NCBI GenBank assembly: GCA_963786625.1
Contig: CAWAZS010000014.1
Span: forward strand, 930,001-994,000
DNA from: CAIWHR01 sp963786625
Lineage (GTDB): Bacteria > Pseudomonadota > Gammaproteobacteria > Burkholderiales > Casimicrobiaceae
Reading direction: 5' to 3'
Length of the DNA stretch: 64,000 bases
The stretch's first letter is position 1. Every line of letters starts with the position of its first letter. The notes under the pieces were generated by a model. It was given only the letters and a program-made list of their open reading frames with translations, was not told the DNA's origin and did no database searches. The position numbers were made by a program, and so were the translations under genes. Below are positions 18,971 through 28,559 of this stretch, in pieces.

Positions 18971-19767
18971 GGCAGAACCGCCTCGGCGGCGCTGGGGGCC
19001 GCGTGGATCAGGTGCAGGATTTCCTCGCGCAGTCGGATGAACTCCGCGTCGGCCTTCACGGCCCGCGCATCGTGGCATTCGACGAAGCGGCGGCCGAAGT
19101 CGACCTTGTAGCGGTGCGCGATGCGGCCGGGCGAGGGCGTCATCACGATCAGCTCGGTCGCGAGGAAGAGCGCTTCCTCGACGCTGTGGGTGATGAAGAA
19201 GAACATCTTCTTCGTCTCCCACCACAGCTGCAGGATCAGCTCCTGGATCTGCTCGCGGGTGAGCGCATCGAGCGCTCCCAGCGGCTCGTCCATCAGCATC
19301 ACTTCGGGATCGCTGGCGAGCGCGCGCGCGAGGCCCACGCGCTGCTGCATGCCTCCGGAGAGCTGATAGATCGGGTAGGTCGCGAACTTCTCGAGTCCGA
19401 CGTGCCGCAGCTTGTCGAGCGCCACGCGGCGCCGCTCGGTCCGCGCGGTGCCGCGCATCCGCAGGCCGAATTCCACGTTCTCGGCGACGTTGAGCCAGGG
19501 CATCAGCGCGTGCTTCTGGAACACGACCCCGCGCTCGGCCCCCGGGCCGGTGACCGGCTTGCCGTCGAGGACGATCTCGCCCGCCGAGTACTGCATGAAG
19601 CCGGCGATGCAGGACAGCAGCGTCGTCTTGCCGCAGCCCGAGGCTCCGAGCGCGACGACGAAGTCGCCCGGATCGAGCGCCAGGTTGATGTCGGAAAGCG
19701 CGTGCGTGGTCTGCCCGCGGCGGCCGGCGTAGTTGACCGAGAGATGCCGGATTTCGAGTTTGCTCAC
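18967..19767 (-). CDS. tauB: Taurine ABC transporter ATPase
   Basis: A 266-residue ABC ATPase of the TauB/SsuB/nitrate group. Walker A is GASGCGKTT near residue 42, the signature LSGGMQQRVGLARA near 139, and Walker B VMLMDEP near 160, followed by the D-loop GALDALTR and ITHSVEEALFLA with the switch histidine. It lies between tauA and tauC. The 99-bp gap to tauA contains two strong hairpins that may lower expression relative to the binding protein. Confidence 0.93.
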   Translation of the reverse strand: MSKLEIRHLSVNYAGRRGQTTHALSDINLALDPGDFVVALGASGCGKTTLLSCIAGFMQYSAGEIVLDGKPVTGPGAERGVVFQKHALMPWLNVAENVEFGLRMRGTARTERRRVALDKLRHVGLEKFATYPIYQLSGGMQQRVGLARALASDPEVMLMDEPLGALDALTREQIQELILQLWWETKKMFFFITHSVEEALFLATELIVMTPSPGRIAHRYKVDFGRRFVECHDARAVKADAEFIRLREEILHLIHAAPSAAEAVLP

Positions 19768-19790
19768 GCGGGACCCGGATACGCGCCACC

Positions 19791-19830
19791 GGCGCGTTGA
19801 ACGTCGGCTTCGCCGACGCTCGAACGCGCC
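19791..19830 (-). promoter_or_regulatory. Stem-loop 1 between tauA and tauB
   Basis: An inverted repeat GGCGCGTT ... AACGCGCC enclosing a second, inner repeat CGTCGGC-TTC-GCCGACG. In the tauA-tauB transcript it makes a long interrupted hairpin with a stable tip. It has no T-tract, so it is more likely an mRNA 3'-end stabiliser or attenuator for tauA than a simple terminator. Confidence 0.55.
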
Positions 19831-19835
19831 GAGTT

Positions 19836-19862
19836 ATTGCGTCGCGATGTCCGCGACGCAAT
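19836..19862 (-). promoter_or_regulatory. Stem-loop 2 between tauA and tauB
   Basis: A perfect 10-bp inverted repeat ATTGCGTCGC / GCGACGCAAT with a 7-nt loop, 4 bp downstream of the tauA stop. Together with the adjoining stem-loop it fills most of the tauA-tauB gap, as is common where a binding protein must be made in excess of the other transporter parts. Confidence 0.55.
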
Positions 19863-19866
19863 GACC

Positions 19867-20862
19867 TTATTTCATCGCGTCCGCGACGTAGCTCGGATTG
19901 ACGGCAACCGAGTAGTCGGGAAGGGTCTTCTCGATCTGCTTCTGCGAGAGCTGGAACGCAGCGGTGGCCGCGAACGCCTTGGCCGCGACGCTGTTCTTGC
20001 CTCCGCCCAGCCATTTCGACGCCTGGTCGGCCATCGTCGGGAACTTGTACAGCGCCATGCTGGCCGGAACGTCCTCCGGCTTCGCCCCCGACCACTTGGC
20101 GACGGCCTTGGCCTCGGCCGAGTCCTTCGTCCACTTCGCCGTGTTCTTGCGATAGTTGTCGTCCGCTGCGGCCAGCACCTTCACGAACTTCACCATGAAG
20201 TCGCGATTGGCCTTGGCCCAGTCCCTGTTCACGACATAGCCGTCGAAGGTCGCCTTGCCGGTGTCGGCCGAGATCTGGCCGGAGGTGATGATGACCTTGC
20301 CGTCCTTCTTCACTTCGGCGAGCACCGGATCCCAGATGAACGTGGCCTGGATGTCGCCGCGCTGCCATGCGGCGCGCACTTCCGGCGGACGCATGTTGAG
20401 GATCTGCACGTCGGCCGGATTGATCTTGGCCTGGTCGAGCGCGACCATCGTGTGGAAATGCGTCGTCGAGTTGAACGGCATCGCGATCTTCTTGCCCTTC
20501 AGATCGGCGAGCGTGTTGATGCCGGAGCCGTTCTTCGCGACCAGCGCCTCGGCGGAACCGATGTCGTCGAGGATCCAGAAGAGCTCGAGCGGCTCGCCGC
20601 GCGAGACGGCGGCCGCGATGCCGGCGGAGCCGATCTCGCCGACCTGCACGGCGCCCGACGCCATCGCCTTGATCACCTCGCCGCCGCCGCCGAACTGCTT
20701 CCAGTTGATCTTGTAGCCGGTCGCCTTCTCGAGCTCCTTCGCTTCCTGCGCGATCCGGTACGGCACGACCATGTCCTGGTAGCCGATCGTGACTTCCTTC
20801 TGCGCCCAGGCGGGCAGCGACGCCGCGACCGACAACACCAGGCCTAGCAAGAGTCTCTTCAT
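19867..20862 (-). CDS. tauA: Taurine ABC transporter substrate-binding protein
   Basis: A 331-residue periplasmic binding protein with a clear signal peptide (MKRLLLGLVLSVAASLPAWA, cleavage before QKEV). The body has the TauA/SsuA pattern (VTIGYQDMVVPYRIAQ, ASGAVQVGEIGSAGIAAAVS, GINTLADLKGKKIAMPF). The ATG at 20862 is preceded by a strong GAGGAGGAAGC ribosome site. It is the first transporter gene in transcription order after the aminotransferase, and is followed by two hairpins before tauB. Confidence 0.93.
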   Translation of the reverse strand: MKRLLLGLVLSVAASLPAWAQKEVTIGYQDMVVPYRIAQEAKELEKATGYKINWKQFGGGGEVIKAMASGAVQVGEIGSAGIAAAVSRGEPLELFWILDDIGSAEALVAKNGSGINTLADLKGKKIAMPFNSTTHFHTMVALDQAKINPADVQILNMRPPEVRAAWQRGDIQATFIWDPVLAEVKKDGKVIITSGQISADTGKATFDGYVVNRDWAKANRDFMVKFVKVLAAADDNYRKNTAKWTKDSAEAKAVAKWSGAKPEDVPASMALYKFPTMADQASKWLGGGKNSVAAKAFAATAAFQLSQKQIEKTLPDYSVAVNPSYVADAMK

Positions 20863-20937
20863 GCTTCCTCCTCTGTACCGCGTTTGAGAACCACGCCGGC
20901 GGCGCTCGTCCGGCGCCACGCGGCCCTTCCGATGAGC

Positions 20938-22282
20938 TCAGAGCGTCGCGAGCGTCCTGCGCAGAATGTCGGTCATCTGATCGACGTGCGACCGCTCCGC
21001 GATCAGCGGCGGCGCGATGATCGCGGCGTCGCCGGTCGTCTTCAGATTGAGGCCGTGGGCGAACAGCTTCTTCTGGAAGATCTGGCCGCGTCTCCCCGGG
21101 GCGCCGTCGCTGTGGACGTCGATCGCCGCCATCATCCCGTAGCCCCGGATGTCCGCGACGGCGGGCAGGCCCTTCAGCGAGAACAGCGCGTCCAGGAAAT
21201 AGGGCGACAGCTCGCGCCCGCGCTCGAACAGGCCCTCGTTGCGGTAGATGTCGAGCGTGGCGATGCCGGCGGCGCAGGACGCCGGATGGCCCGAGTAGGT
21301 GTAGCCGTGGAAGAACTCGACCGCGCCCTCGGGGGCGGCGCTCATGATGGTGTCGTGGATGCGCTCGCTGACCGCCACCGCGCCCATCGGCTGCGCGCCG
21401 TTGGTGATCCCCTTGGCCATCGTCATGATGTCCGGCGTCACGCCGAAGCTCTGCGCGGCGAACGTCTGGCCGGTGCGGCCGAAGCCCGTGATCACCTCGT
21501 CGAACACGAGCAGGATGCCGTGCGCGTCGCAGATCTCGCGCAGGCGCCTCAGATAGCCCTTCGGCGGGACGAGGCAGCCGGTCGACCCGGCGATCGGCTC
21601 GACGAAGCAGGCGGCGATGTTCTCGGCGCCGTACAGATTGACGAACCGGACGAGGTCCTCGGCCAGCTCGGCGCCGTGCGCCCCTTCGCCCGGCGTGAAG
21701 AGGTTCTCCTTCAGGTGCGTGTGCCGCATGTGCGCGATCCCGGGCAGCCCCGGCCCGTACTTGCGCCGGTTGTTGACCAGCCCGGACAGCGACACGCCGC
21801 CGAAATTGACGCCGTGGTACGCGCGCTCGCGGGAGACGAAGACGTTGCGACCGCCGTGGCCGCGCGCCTGGTGGTAGGCGAGCGCGACCTTCATCGCCGT
21901 GTCGACGGACTCGGAGCCGGAATTGGTGAAGAAGATCCGGTTGAGATCGCCCGGCGTGAGCTCGGCGACGCGCGTGGCCAGCTCGAACTGCTTCGGATGG
22001 GCGCGGAGGAAGGGCGCGCAGAAGTCGAGCTCGCGAGAGCTGCCTGCCGACGGCCTCGGCGATCTCCTTGCGGCCGTGGCCCGCCGACACGCAGAACAGG
22101 CCGGACGACGCATCGATGATCTTGTCGCCGCGGTCGTTCCACAGGTACATCCCTTCGGCGCGGACGACCATCTGCGGATCCGCCTTGAATTCCCGGTTCG
22201 GGGTGAACGGCATCCAGTACTCGTCGAGCGAGATCTGCTTCGTCGCGGTCTGGTCGTGGATCGTCAGTTCGGCGTGGCCCAT
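20938..22282 (-). CDS. tpa: Class III aminotransferase, probably taurine:pyruvate aminotransferase (one frameshift)
   Basis: A PLP-dependent omega-aminotransferase of about 447 residues after repair. FTNSGSESVDTAMKVA and VFDEVITGFGRTG bind the cofactor, and the pyridoxal lysine is in MTMAKGITNG near residue 290. Expected reaction: taurine + pyruvate to sulfoacetaldehyde + L-alanine, which Ald then recycles. The family also holds beta-alanine:pyruvate enzymes, so the substrate is taken from the locus. One extra base near 22036 breaks the frame between EAVGRQL and RELDFCAPF. It starts the minus-strand operon and is divergent from tauR. Confidence 0.85.
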
Positions 22283-22556
22283 GTCGGTCTCCTGATGCTG
22301 CGACGCGGCGCGCGCGGCGCGCCGGCGTACAGCGTGGCTATGCTAGGATCGAGCTGCAATCGTACACCTTTGTAACGGCTGCGCGCTCGCGCCGCTAGGG
22401 CCAGTTCGGGCCCCGCTTTGAGGCCAGACTCCGGTGCCGGCGATGGCGGTGAAACCGTGGTTCGCGGCGCTGCCGCGCAGCCGGGTGCAAGGTCGACGTT
22501 GCGCACTGCACCACGCGGCGGACCGCAGTTTCATCCACTCGATTCCCTGACCTCCG
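22283..22556. other. tpa/tauR divergent intergenic region
   Basis: A 274-bp region between the starts of tpa and tauR. It has a somewhat AT-richer patch around 22335-22375 (GCTATGCTAGGATCG ... CGTACACCTTTGTAACG), where promoters and a TauR site would be expected. I could not define a convincing -35/-10 pair or the direct repeats typical of MocR operators. Confidence 0.4.
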
Positions 22557-24071
22557 ATGCCCGGACGCGCCGGCCAGCCGATGTGGGAACAGCTGATCCA
22601 GCTCTCGTTTCGGAGCAAGATCAGCCTGCAGGCGCAGATCCGCGAAATGCTGGTCGCGGCGATCCTCGACGGCCACTTGCCGCTGGGCGTCGCGTTGCCG
22701 TCGACGCGGGAGCTGGCGGCGCAGCTGGGCGTCGCGCGCAACACCGTCGCGCTCGCCTACGAGCTGCTCGTCAACGAGGGCTACCTCGTCACCCGCAGCC
22801 GCAGCGGGCATTACGTCAATCCGGAGATCCGCGCGGGACGCGCCGAGGCCTGGCCGCGCCACGCGGGATCGGCGACGCGCGCAACCGACGCAGTGGACCG
22901 GTCGATTCCGCGTCAGGCCTTCGACGCAGCGCAACATCGTCAAGCCGAAGGACTGGCAGAAGTATCCGTATCCGTTCATCTATGGCCAGATCGACCCGGC
23001 GCTGATGCCGATTGCCGGATGGCGCGAGTGCGTCACTCAGGCGCTTTCCGTGGCCGAGATCCGCGACTGGTCGGCCGACCTCATCGACGGCGACGATCCG
23101 CTGCTGCTCGAGCAGATCCAGGCGCGGCTCCTTGCCCGGCGCGGAGTCTGGGCGGCACCCGAGGAGATCCTCGTCACCGTCGGGGCGCAGCAGGCGCTGT
23201 ACCTGCTCGCGACGTTGCTCGTCGGTGCCGAAACCACGGTGGGCGTCGAGGATCCGGGCTACCCGGACGCGCGCAACATCTTCGCGTCGCGCTCGGCGCA
23301 CGTGGTGCGCGCTGCCGCTCGACGCCGAGGGCCTGGCGCTGTCGCCGTCGCTGGACGCCTGCGAGCTCGTCTATCTGACGCCGTCGTACCAGTGCCCGAC
23401 CAACGTCACGATGCCGCGCGCGCGGCGGCAGGCGTTGCTCGACTGGGCCGACACGCACGATCGCGTGCTGATCGAGGACGATTACGAGATCGAGATGGGC
23501 ACGGAGAGCCGCGCGCAGCCGGCGCTGAAGAGCCTCGATGCCGCCGGACGCGTCGTCTACGTCGGGAGCCTGTCGAAGACGCTCGCCCCCGGCATCCGGC
23601 TGGGGTTCATCGTCGGCAGCCGCGAGCTGATCGGCGAGGCGCGCGCGCTGCGCCGCCTGATGCTGCGCCATCCCGCCGCGAACAACGAGCGCTCGGTCGC
23701 CCTGTTCCTGGCGATGGGCTATCACGACGCGCTGCTGCGGCGCATCCGCCAGACCTGTGCCGAGCGTGCGGGTGTCGCCGCCGCGGCGCTTGCCGCGCAC
23801 CTGCCGGGGGTCCGCTATCGGGCAACCAGCGGCGCGTCGTCGTGCTGGCTGCGCTTCCCCGACGCGACCGACACGCGGGCGCTGGCGCAGGCTGCCGAGC
23901 GCCGCGGCGTGCTGATCGAGCCTGGCGACGTCTTCTTCGCCGGCGACGACTCCGCCACGGAATTACGCGCGGCTGGGATTCGCGTCGATCGCCACCGAAC
24001 GCATCGGGCCCGGCATACGCGAGCTCGCCGGGGCGTTTGCGGACATCTCGCCGGCGCCGCGCCGCGGCTAG
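22557..24071 (+). CDS. tauR: MocR/TauR-type GntR regulator with aminotransferase domain (three frameshifts)
   Basis: A regulator of about 503 residues after repair. The N-terminal GntR winged helix (residues about 10-80: PSTRELAAQLGVARNTVALAYELL) is joined to a class I aminotransferase-like domain with pyridoxal lysine in YVGSLSKTLAPG near 340. Proteins of this design (TauR) activate taurine genes, sensing taurine and PLP. Three single extra bases break the frame: near 22916 (RQ then PSTQRNIV), near 23311 (HVVR then LPLDAEGL) and at 23959 (SAT then NYARLGFASI). Each restores perfectly with one base removed. It is transcribed away from tpa across 274 bp, the likely site of control. Confidence 0.83.
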
Positions 24072-24194
24072 TCGGGCGCGCGGCGTCGACCCGCGGCACC
24101 GCGGCGCCAATCCTTTCGGAAGACGGCTGGCGCTGGCGCCGGCCATTGCGTTACGCTGCGGGATTCGGAGACCCGGCCCACAGGAGATTCGGCG

Positions 24195-25310
24195 ATGCGC
24201 ATCGGCGTGCCCAAGGAAATCAAGGTGCTGGAGAACCGCGTCGGCCTGACGCCCGGCAGCGTGCGCGAAGCCGTGGCGCACGGCCACGAGGTCGTCGTCG
24301 AGCACAACGCGGGGCAGGGCATCGGCATGGACGACAACGCCTACCGCAAGGCCGGCGCCAGGGTCGTCGACACCGCCGCCGAGGTGTTCGCTTCCGCGGA
24401 AATGATCGTCAAGGTCAAGGAGCCGCAGGCCGGCGAGCGCCGGATGCTGCGCAGCGGGCAGATCCTGTTCACCTACCTGCATCTGGCGCCGGACCCGGAG
24501 CAGGCGAAGGACCTGATCGCGAGCGGCGCGGTGTGCATCGCCTACGAGACCGTCACCTCGCCGGCCGGCGGGCTGCCGCTGCTCGCGCCGATGTCGGAGG
24601 TCGCGGGACGGATGGCCGTGCAGGCCGGCGCGTATTACCTCGAGAAACCGCACGGCGGACTGGGCATGCTGCTGGGCGGCGTGCCCGGAGTGGACCCGGC
24701 GAAAGTCGTGATCCTGGGCGGCGGCGTCGTCGGCTCGCACGCCTGCCACATCGCGCTCGGCATGGGCGCCGAGGTGTGGGTGCTCGACCGCAACGTCGAC
24801 GTGCTGCGCGCTCTCTGGCGGCAGTTCGGCCGGCCGCTGAACACGGTGTTCTCGACGCACGACGCGATCGAGAACCACGTGACCAGCGCGGACCTCGTCA
24901 TCGGCGGCGTGCTGATCCCCGGAGCCTCGGCGCCGAAGCTGGTCTCGGCGGCGCTCGTGAAGAGGATGAAGCCGGGCTCGGTGATCGTCGATGTCGCGAT
25001 CGACCAGGGCGGCTGCTTCGAGACCTCGCATGCGACGACGCATGCCGATCCGGTGTACGTCGTCGACGGCGTCACCCACTACTGCGTCGCCAACATGCCC
25101 GGCGGAGTGCCGCGCACGTCGACGTTCGCGCTCAACAACGCGACGCTGCCCTTCGTGCTCGCGCTGGCCAACAAGGGCTGGAAGAAGGCGCTGGCCGACG
25201 ATCCGCACCTCATGAACGGCCTGAACGTCGCGTTCGGCAAGGTGACCTGCCAGCCGGTCGCCGAGGCGCTCGGCTACGCGTTCGTCGAGCCCGCCGCCGT
25301 GATGGGCTGA
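24195..25310 (+). CDS. ald: Alanine dehydrogenase
   Basis: A 371-residue NAD-dependent alanine dehydrogenase, the full family length. It begins MRIGVPKEIKVLENRVGLTP, with the substrate lysine in MIVKVKEPQ and the NAD fold VVILGGGVVGSHACHIALGMGA near residue 170. In taurine dissimilation it turns the alanine made by Tpa back into pyruvate, releasing ammonium. It begins 123 bp after tauR and is followed by a tandem intergenic repeat before xsc. No frameshift. Confidence 0.95.
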   Translation: MRIGVPKEIKVLENRVGLTPGSVREAVAHGHEVVVEHNAGQGIGMDDNAYRKAGARVVDTAAEVFASAEMIVKVKEPQAGERRMLRSGQILFTYLHLAPDPEQAKDLIASGAVCIAYETVTSPAGGLPLLAPMSEVAGRMAVQAGAYYLEKPHGGLGMLLGGVPGVDPAKVVILGGGVVGSHACHIALGMGAEVWVLDRNVDVLRALWRQFGRPLNTVFSTHDAIENHVTSADLVIGGVLIPGASAPKLVSAALVKRMKPGSVIVDVAIDQGGCFETSHATTHADPVYVVDGVTHYCVANMPGGVPRTSTFALNNATLPFVLALANKGWKKALADDPHLMNGLNVAFGKVTCQPVAEALGYAFVEPAAVMG

Positions 25311-25312
25311 GA

Positions 25313-25467
25313 TGAACGACCCCCACGCTCACTTCGTTCGCTGCCCCCCGAGGGGGAGCACAGTGCCCTTCGGGCGGCCGGGCGGGCGAATGAACGACCC
25401 CCACGCTCACTGCGTTCGCTGCCCCCCGAGGGGGAGCACAGTGCCCTTCGGGCGGCCGGGCGGGCAC
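25313..25467. repeat. Tandem pair of a 78-bp palindromic intergenic repeat
   Basis: Two head-to-tail copies with a 78-bp period (AACGACCCCC at 25315 and again at 25393), differing at one visible base (ACTTCGTTCG versus ACTGCGTTCG). Each holds a CCCCCCGAGGGGG hairpin and a GCCCTTCGGGCGGCC hairpin. A diverged third copy lies at 4016-4087. Elements of this wording are common between genes in Burkholderiales. They sit between ald and xsc and could act as transcript processing or attenuation sites. Confidence 0.85.
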
Positions 25468-25590
25468 TGAGCGCGCCGGGGCGGCCTCCGGGCTGGCCCC
25501 AAGCGCGGCGGGACGCTGGCACTAGCGCTGCATTCCACCGCATCGGACAATTGCAGATTCGGGCCGCCGGCCCCCGTCCAAGGTATCCCC

Positions 25591-27394
25591 ATGAACACGA
25601 TGACCGACCAGAAGAATCTCGCCGTCACCGGCAAACAGAAGATGACGCCCTCGGAGGCTTTCGTCGAGACGCTCGTCGCGCAGGGCGTGAAGGATGTCTT
25701 CGGCATCGTCGGCTCCGCGTACATGGATGCGCTCGACCTGTTCCCGCTCGCCGGCATCCGCTTCATCTCGGTCGCGCACGAGCAGGGCGGCGGGCACATG
25801 GCCGACGGCTATTCGCGGGTGTCGGGCCGGCACGGCGTGTGCATCGCGCAGAACGGCCCCGGCATCACCAATTTCGTGACCTCGACGGCGGCGGCGTTCT
25901 GGGCGCATTCGCCGGTGGTGGTCATCACGCCGGAGACGGGCAGCGCGACCATCGGCCTCGGCGGCTTCCAGGAGACCGAGCAGCTGCCGATCTTCTCGCG
26001 GGTCACCAAGTACCAGGCGCACGTCAACAATCGCACGCGGATGGCCGAGCTCACGGGCCGCGCGTTCGACCGCGCCCATCTCGAGCTCGGGCCGACGCAG
26101 CTCAACATCCCGCGCGATTTCTTCTACGGCGACATCGAGTGCGAGATTCCGCGCCCGATGGCGATCGAGCGCGGCGCGGGAGGCGAGCGGAGCCTCGACG
26201 AGGCGGCGCAGCTCCTCGCGAGCGCGCAGTTCCCGGTGATCCTGTGCGGCGGCGGCGTCGTGATGGCCGACGGCCAGCCGGAAGCGGTCCGGCTCGCCGA
26301 GCTGCTGCAGGCGCCCGTCGCCAACAGCTATCTGCACAACGACTCGTTCCCGGCGAAGCATCCGCTGTGGATCGGGCCGCTCGGCTACCAGGGCAGCAAG
26401 GCGGCGATGAAGCTGATCGCCAAGGCCGACGTGGTGCTGGCCCTGGGGACGCGGCTCGGGCCGTTCGGCACGCTGCCGCAGTACGGAATGGAATACTGGC
26501 CGAAGGGCGCGAAGATCATCCAGATCGACGCCGACGCGAAGATGCTCGGGCTCGTCAAGCCGATCTCGGTGGGGATCTGCGGCGATGCGAAGGCTGCGGC
26601 GCGTGCGCTCGTCGCGCGGCTGGAAGGCAAGTCGCTGGCCTGCCTCGCGAACCGCGATGCGCGACTCGCCGCGGTGAAGGCCGAGAAGGCGGCGTGGGAG
26701 ACGGAGCTCGACGGCTGGGCATTCGAGAAGGACAAGTGGTCGCTCGAAGTGGCGAAGAGCTCGTCGTACATGCACCCGCGGCAGATGCTGCGCGAGCTCG
26801 AAAAGCGCGATGCCGGACGGCGCGATGGTGTCGACCGACATCGGCAACATCTGCTCGGTGTCGAACTCCTACCTGCGCTTCGACCGGCCGCGCTCGATGT
26901 TCGCGGCGATGAGCTTCGGCAACTGCGGCTACGCGTTCCCGACGATCATCGGCGCGAAAGTGGCCGCGCCCGACCGCCCGGCGATCGCCTACGTCGGCGA
27001 CGGCGCGTGGGGAATGAGCTTCGGCGAGATCCAGACCTGCGTCCGCGAGAACATCCCGGTGACGGCCGTCGTCTTCAACAACGGCCAGTGGGGCGCCGAG
27101 AAGAAGAACCACGTCGATTTCTACGAGAACCGCTTCATCGGCGTCAATCTCGACAAGCAGCCGTCGTGGGCGGCCGTGGCGAAGGCCATGGGCGCGGAAG
27201 GCCACACGATCGAGAAGGTCGGCGACGTCGGCCCGGCGCTTCGCGCGGCGGCGCAGGCCCAGCGCGAGGGCAAGACGACGATCCTGGAGATGATGGTGAC
27301 GCGCGAGCTGGGCGACCCGTTCCGCCGCGACGCGCTGGCGCTGCCCACGCGGCACCTCGCGAAGTACCAGGCGACCGCGGCGAAGCGCGGCTGA
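25591..27394 (+). CDS. xsc: Sulfoacetaldehyde acetyltransferase (one frameshift)
   Basis: A ThDP-dependent enzyme of about 600 residues after repair, which turns sulfoacetaldehyde + phosphate into acetyl phosphate + sulfite. It belongs to the acetolactate-synthase superfamily. Within it, the sequence follows Xsc: KMTPSEAFVETLVAQGV, FGIVGSAYMDALDLFP, AHEQGGGHMADGYSR, and the ThDP motif GDGAWGMSFGEIQ to FNNGQWGAEKKN near 465-495. The frame breaks once near 26805: RELEK must continue as (A)MPDGAMVSTDIGN. Context (tau genes, tpa, ald) confirms the role. Pta, needed to convert acetyl phosphate to acetyl-CoA, is not in the window. Confidence 0.92.
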
Positions 27395-27475
27395 ACCGGC
27401 GCGGCTTTCGGGGCGGGGCCGTGACCCGGGGCGAGGTCGCGGCGCGCCGACCTGCGCAGGACGCGAGCGCGGCGG

Positions 27476-28381
27476 CTATGCAAGCAGCGGCCGGAAGCGC
27501 ACGGTCGCCGACAGGCTGGCACCGGAGTCGAGTGTCCGGATGCCGGTATCGTCGCGGCCGTGCGCGGCGAGATTGAAGGCGTCCGTGCAGTGGCTGACCG
27601 GCTCGACGCAGAAGAAGTCCGCGCCCGCGGGCGAGTACACGACCAGGAATCCAAGCGGAGTATCGGCGACGATCGACAAGCGGGCATCGCGCTCGGGCCA
27701 GTGAATGGTCGCCTGCCGCTGCCAGCCGGTAAACACGTTGTCGAGCGCCACCTCGTCCAGCGGCAGACCGTCCATGCTCCCGAGCCGCGGATCGGCACGG
27801 ACGAGCGAGGTGGGCATCACCTCGTCGTCCGTCGCCCACATCGCGTCGACGGCCGCATGGAGCCGGCAGCGCGCGGTGCGCGGGAAGTACGGATGCAGCC
27901 CCAATCCGACAGGCATCGCGTCCGGGCCGACGTTGTCGACCGAGAGCGTCACCTCCAAGCCATCCTCGGAGAGCGTGTAGTCCTGCCGCGCGCGGTACGC
28001 AAACGGCCATTCGTCGGCGTCATGCGCGTAGGCGATCGCGAGCCGGTGGTTCATGCGCTCGACGACGTTCCATGCCGTCCGCCAGCCGTGACCGTGCAGG
28101 GCGTGCGCCTGTGGCCATCGGTCGAGCGGAAGCCGGATCGCGCGCCCGCGATAATCGAAACGGCCGGCGCGGATCCGGTTGGAGTACGGAACCAGCGGAA
28201 AGCAGGCCAGCCGACCGGCGTTGCCGGATGCCAGATCCGCCGGGACCGCGGGACGCAGCCAGTCATGCACGCGCGTGCCGTCGATCCAGCGGTAGTACGC
28301 GATCGAACCGCCGATGCCCGGTGCGATGCCGAGCTCGGCGCGACCCGCGCGCAGGCTGACAACCGAGTTGGCGATGTTCAT
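27476..28381 (-). CDS. Aldose 1-epimerase family protein
   Basis: A 301-residue galactose-mutarotase-like protein. It has the early PYSNRIRAGRF stretch, HGHGWRTAW (first catalytic-region histidine) near residue 90, GLHPYFPRT (second histidine) near 165, and an acidic base region toward the C-terminus (FFCVEPVSHCTDAFN). It probably interconverts sugar anomers; the exact sugar is unknown. I use the ATG at 28381 (MNIANSVVSLRAGRAEL), where conservation begins; the frame stays open further upstream without conserved content. Convergent with xsc, divergent from the cytochrome gene. Confidence 0.85.
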   Translation of the reverse strand: MNIANSVVSLRAGRAELGIAPGIGGSIAYYRWIDGTRVHDWLRPAVPADLASGNAGRLACFPLVPYSNRIRAGRFDYRGRAIRLPLDRWPQAHALHGHGWRTAWNVVERMNHRLAIAYAHDADEWPFAYRARQDYTLSEDGLEVTLSVDNVGPDAMPVGLGLHPYFPRTARCRLHAAVDAMWATDDEVMPTSLVRADPRLGSMDGLPLDEVALDNVFTGWQRQATIHWPERDARLSIVADTPLGFLVVYSPAGADFFCVEPVSHCTDAFNLAAHGRDDTGIRTLDSGASLSATVRFRPLLA

Positions 28382-28473
28382 CCGGGGTGCGGGTAGCGGG
28401 CGAGCGCGCGCGAAAACGCTGCGCGCGATCCGCCCGGGACTTCGGCGGCACCTGCCAACCGTCGCCGATTCAG

Positions 28474-28479
28474 GATAAT
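28474..28479 (+). promoter_or_regulatory. Possible -10 element for the multihaem cytochrome gene
   Basis: GATAAT in TTCAGGATAATGTG about 80 bp before the cytochrome start, followed by a small inverted repeat CCTTG-N6-CAAGG at 28487-28502. No clear -35. Confidence 0.35.
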
Positions 28480-28559
28480 GTGTCGGCCTTGCACTGACAA
28501 GGCGGCGGCCGCGCTCGTGCGCAGCCGCACGCGCTGGCCGACGAACGAGGGATGACGAG

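Noticed and set aside
22283..22556. A defined TauR operator
   Set aside because: No clear pair of direct repeats or promoter boxes could be shown; only an AT-richer patch is visible.
25318..25470. Small minus-strand genes encoding PPEGHCAPPRG-type repeats
   Set aside because: They are translations of a tandem intergenic DNA repeat, not proteins.
25591..27394. Acetolactate synthase catalytic subunit
   Set aside because: Same superfamily, but the signature segments and the tau/tpa/ald context fit sulfoacetaldehyde acetyltransferase.
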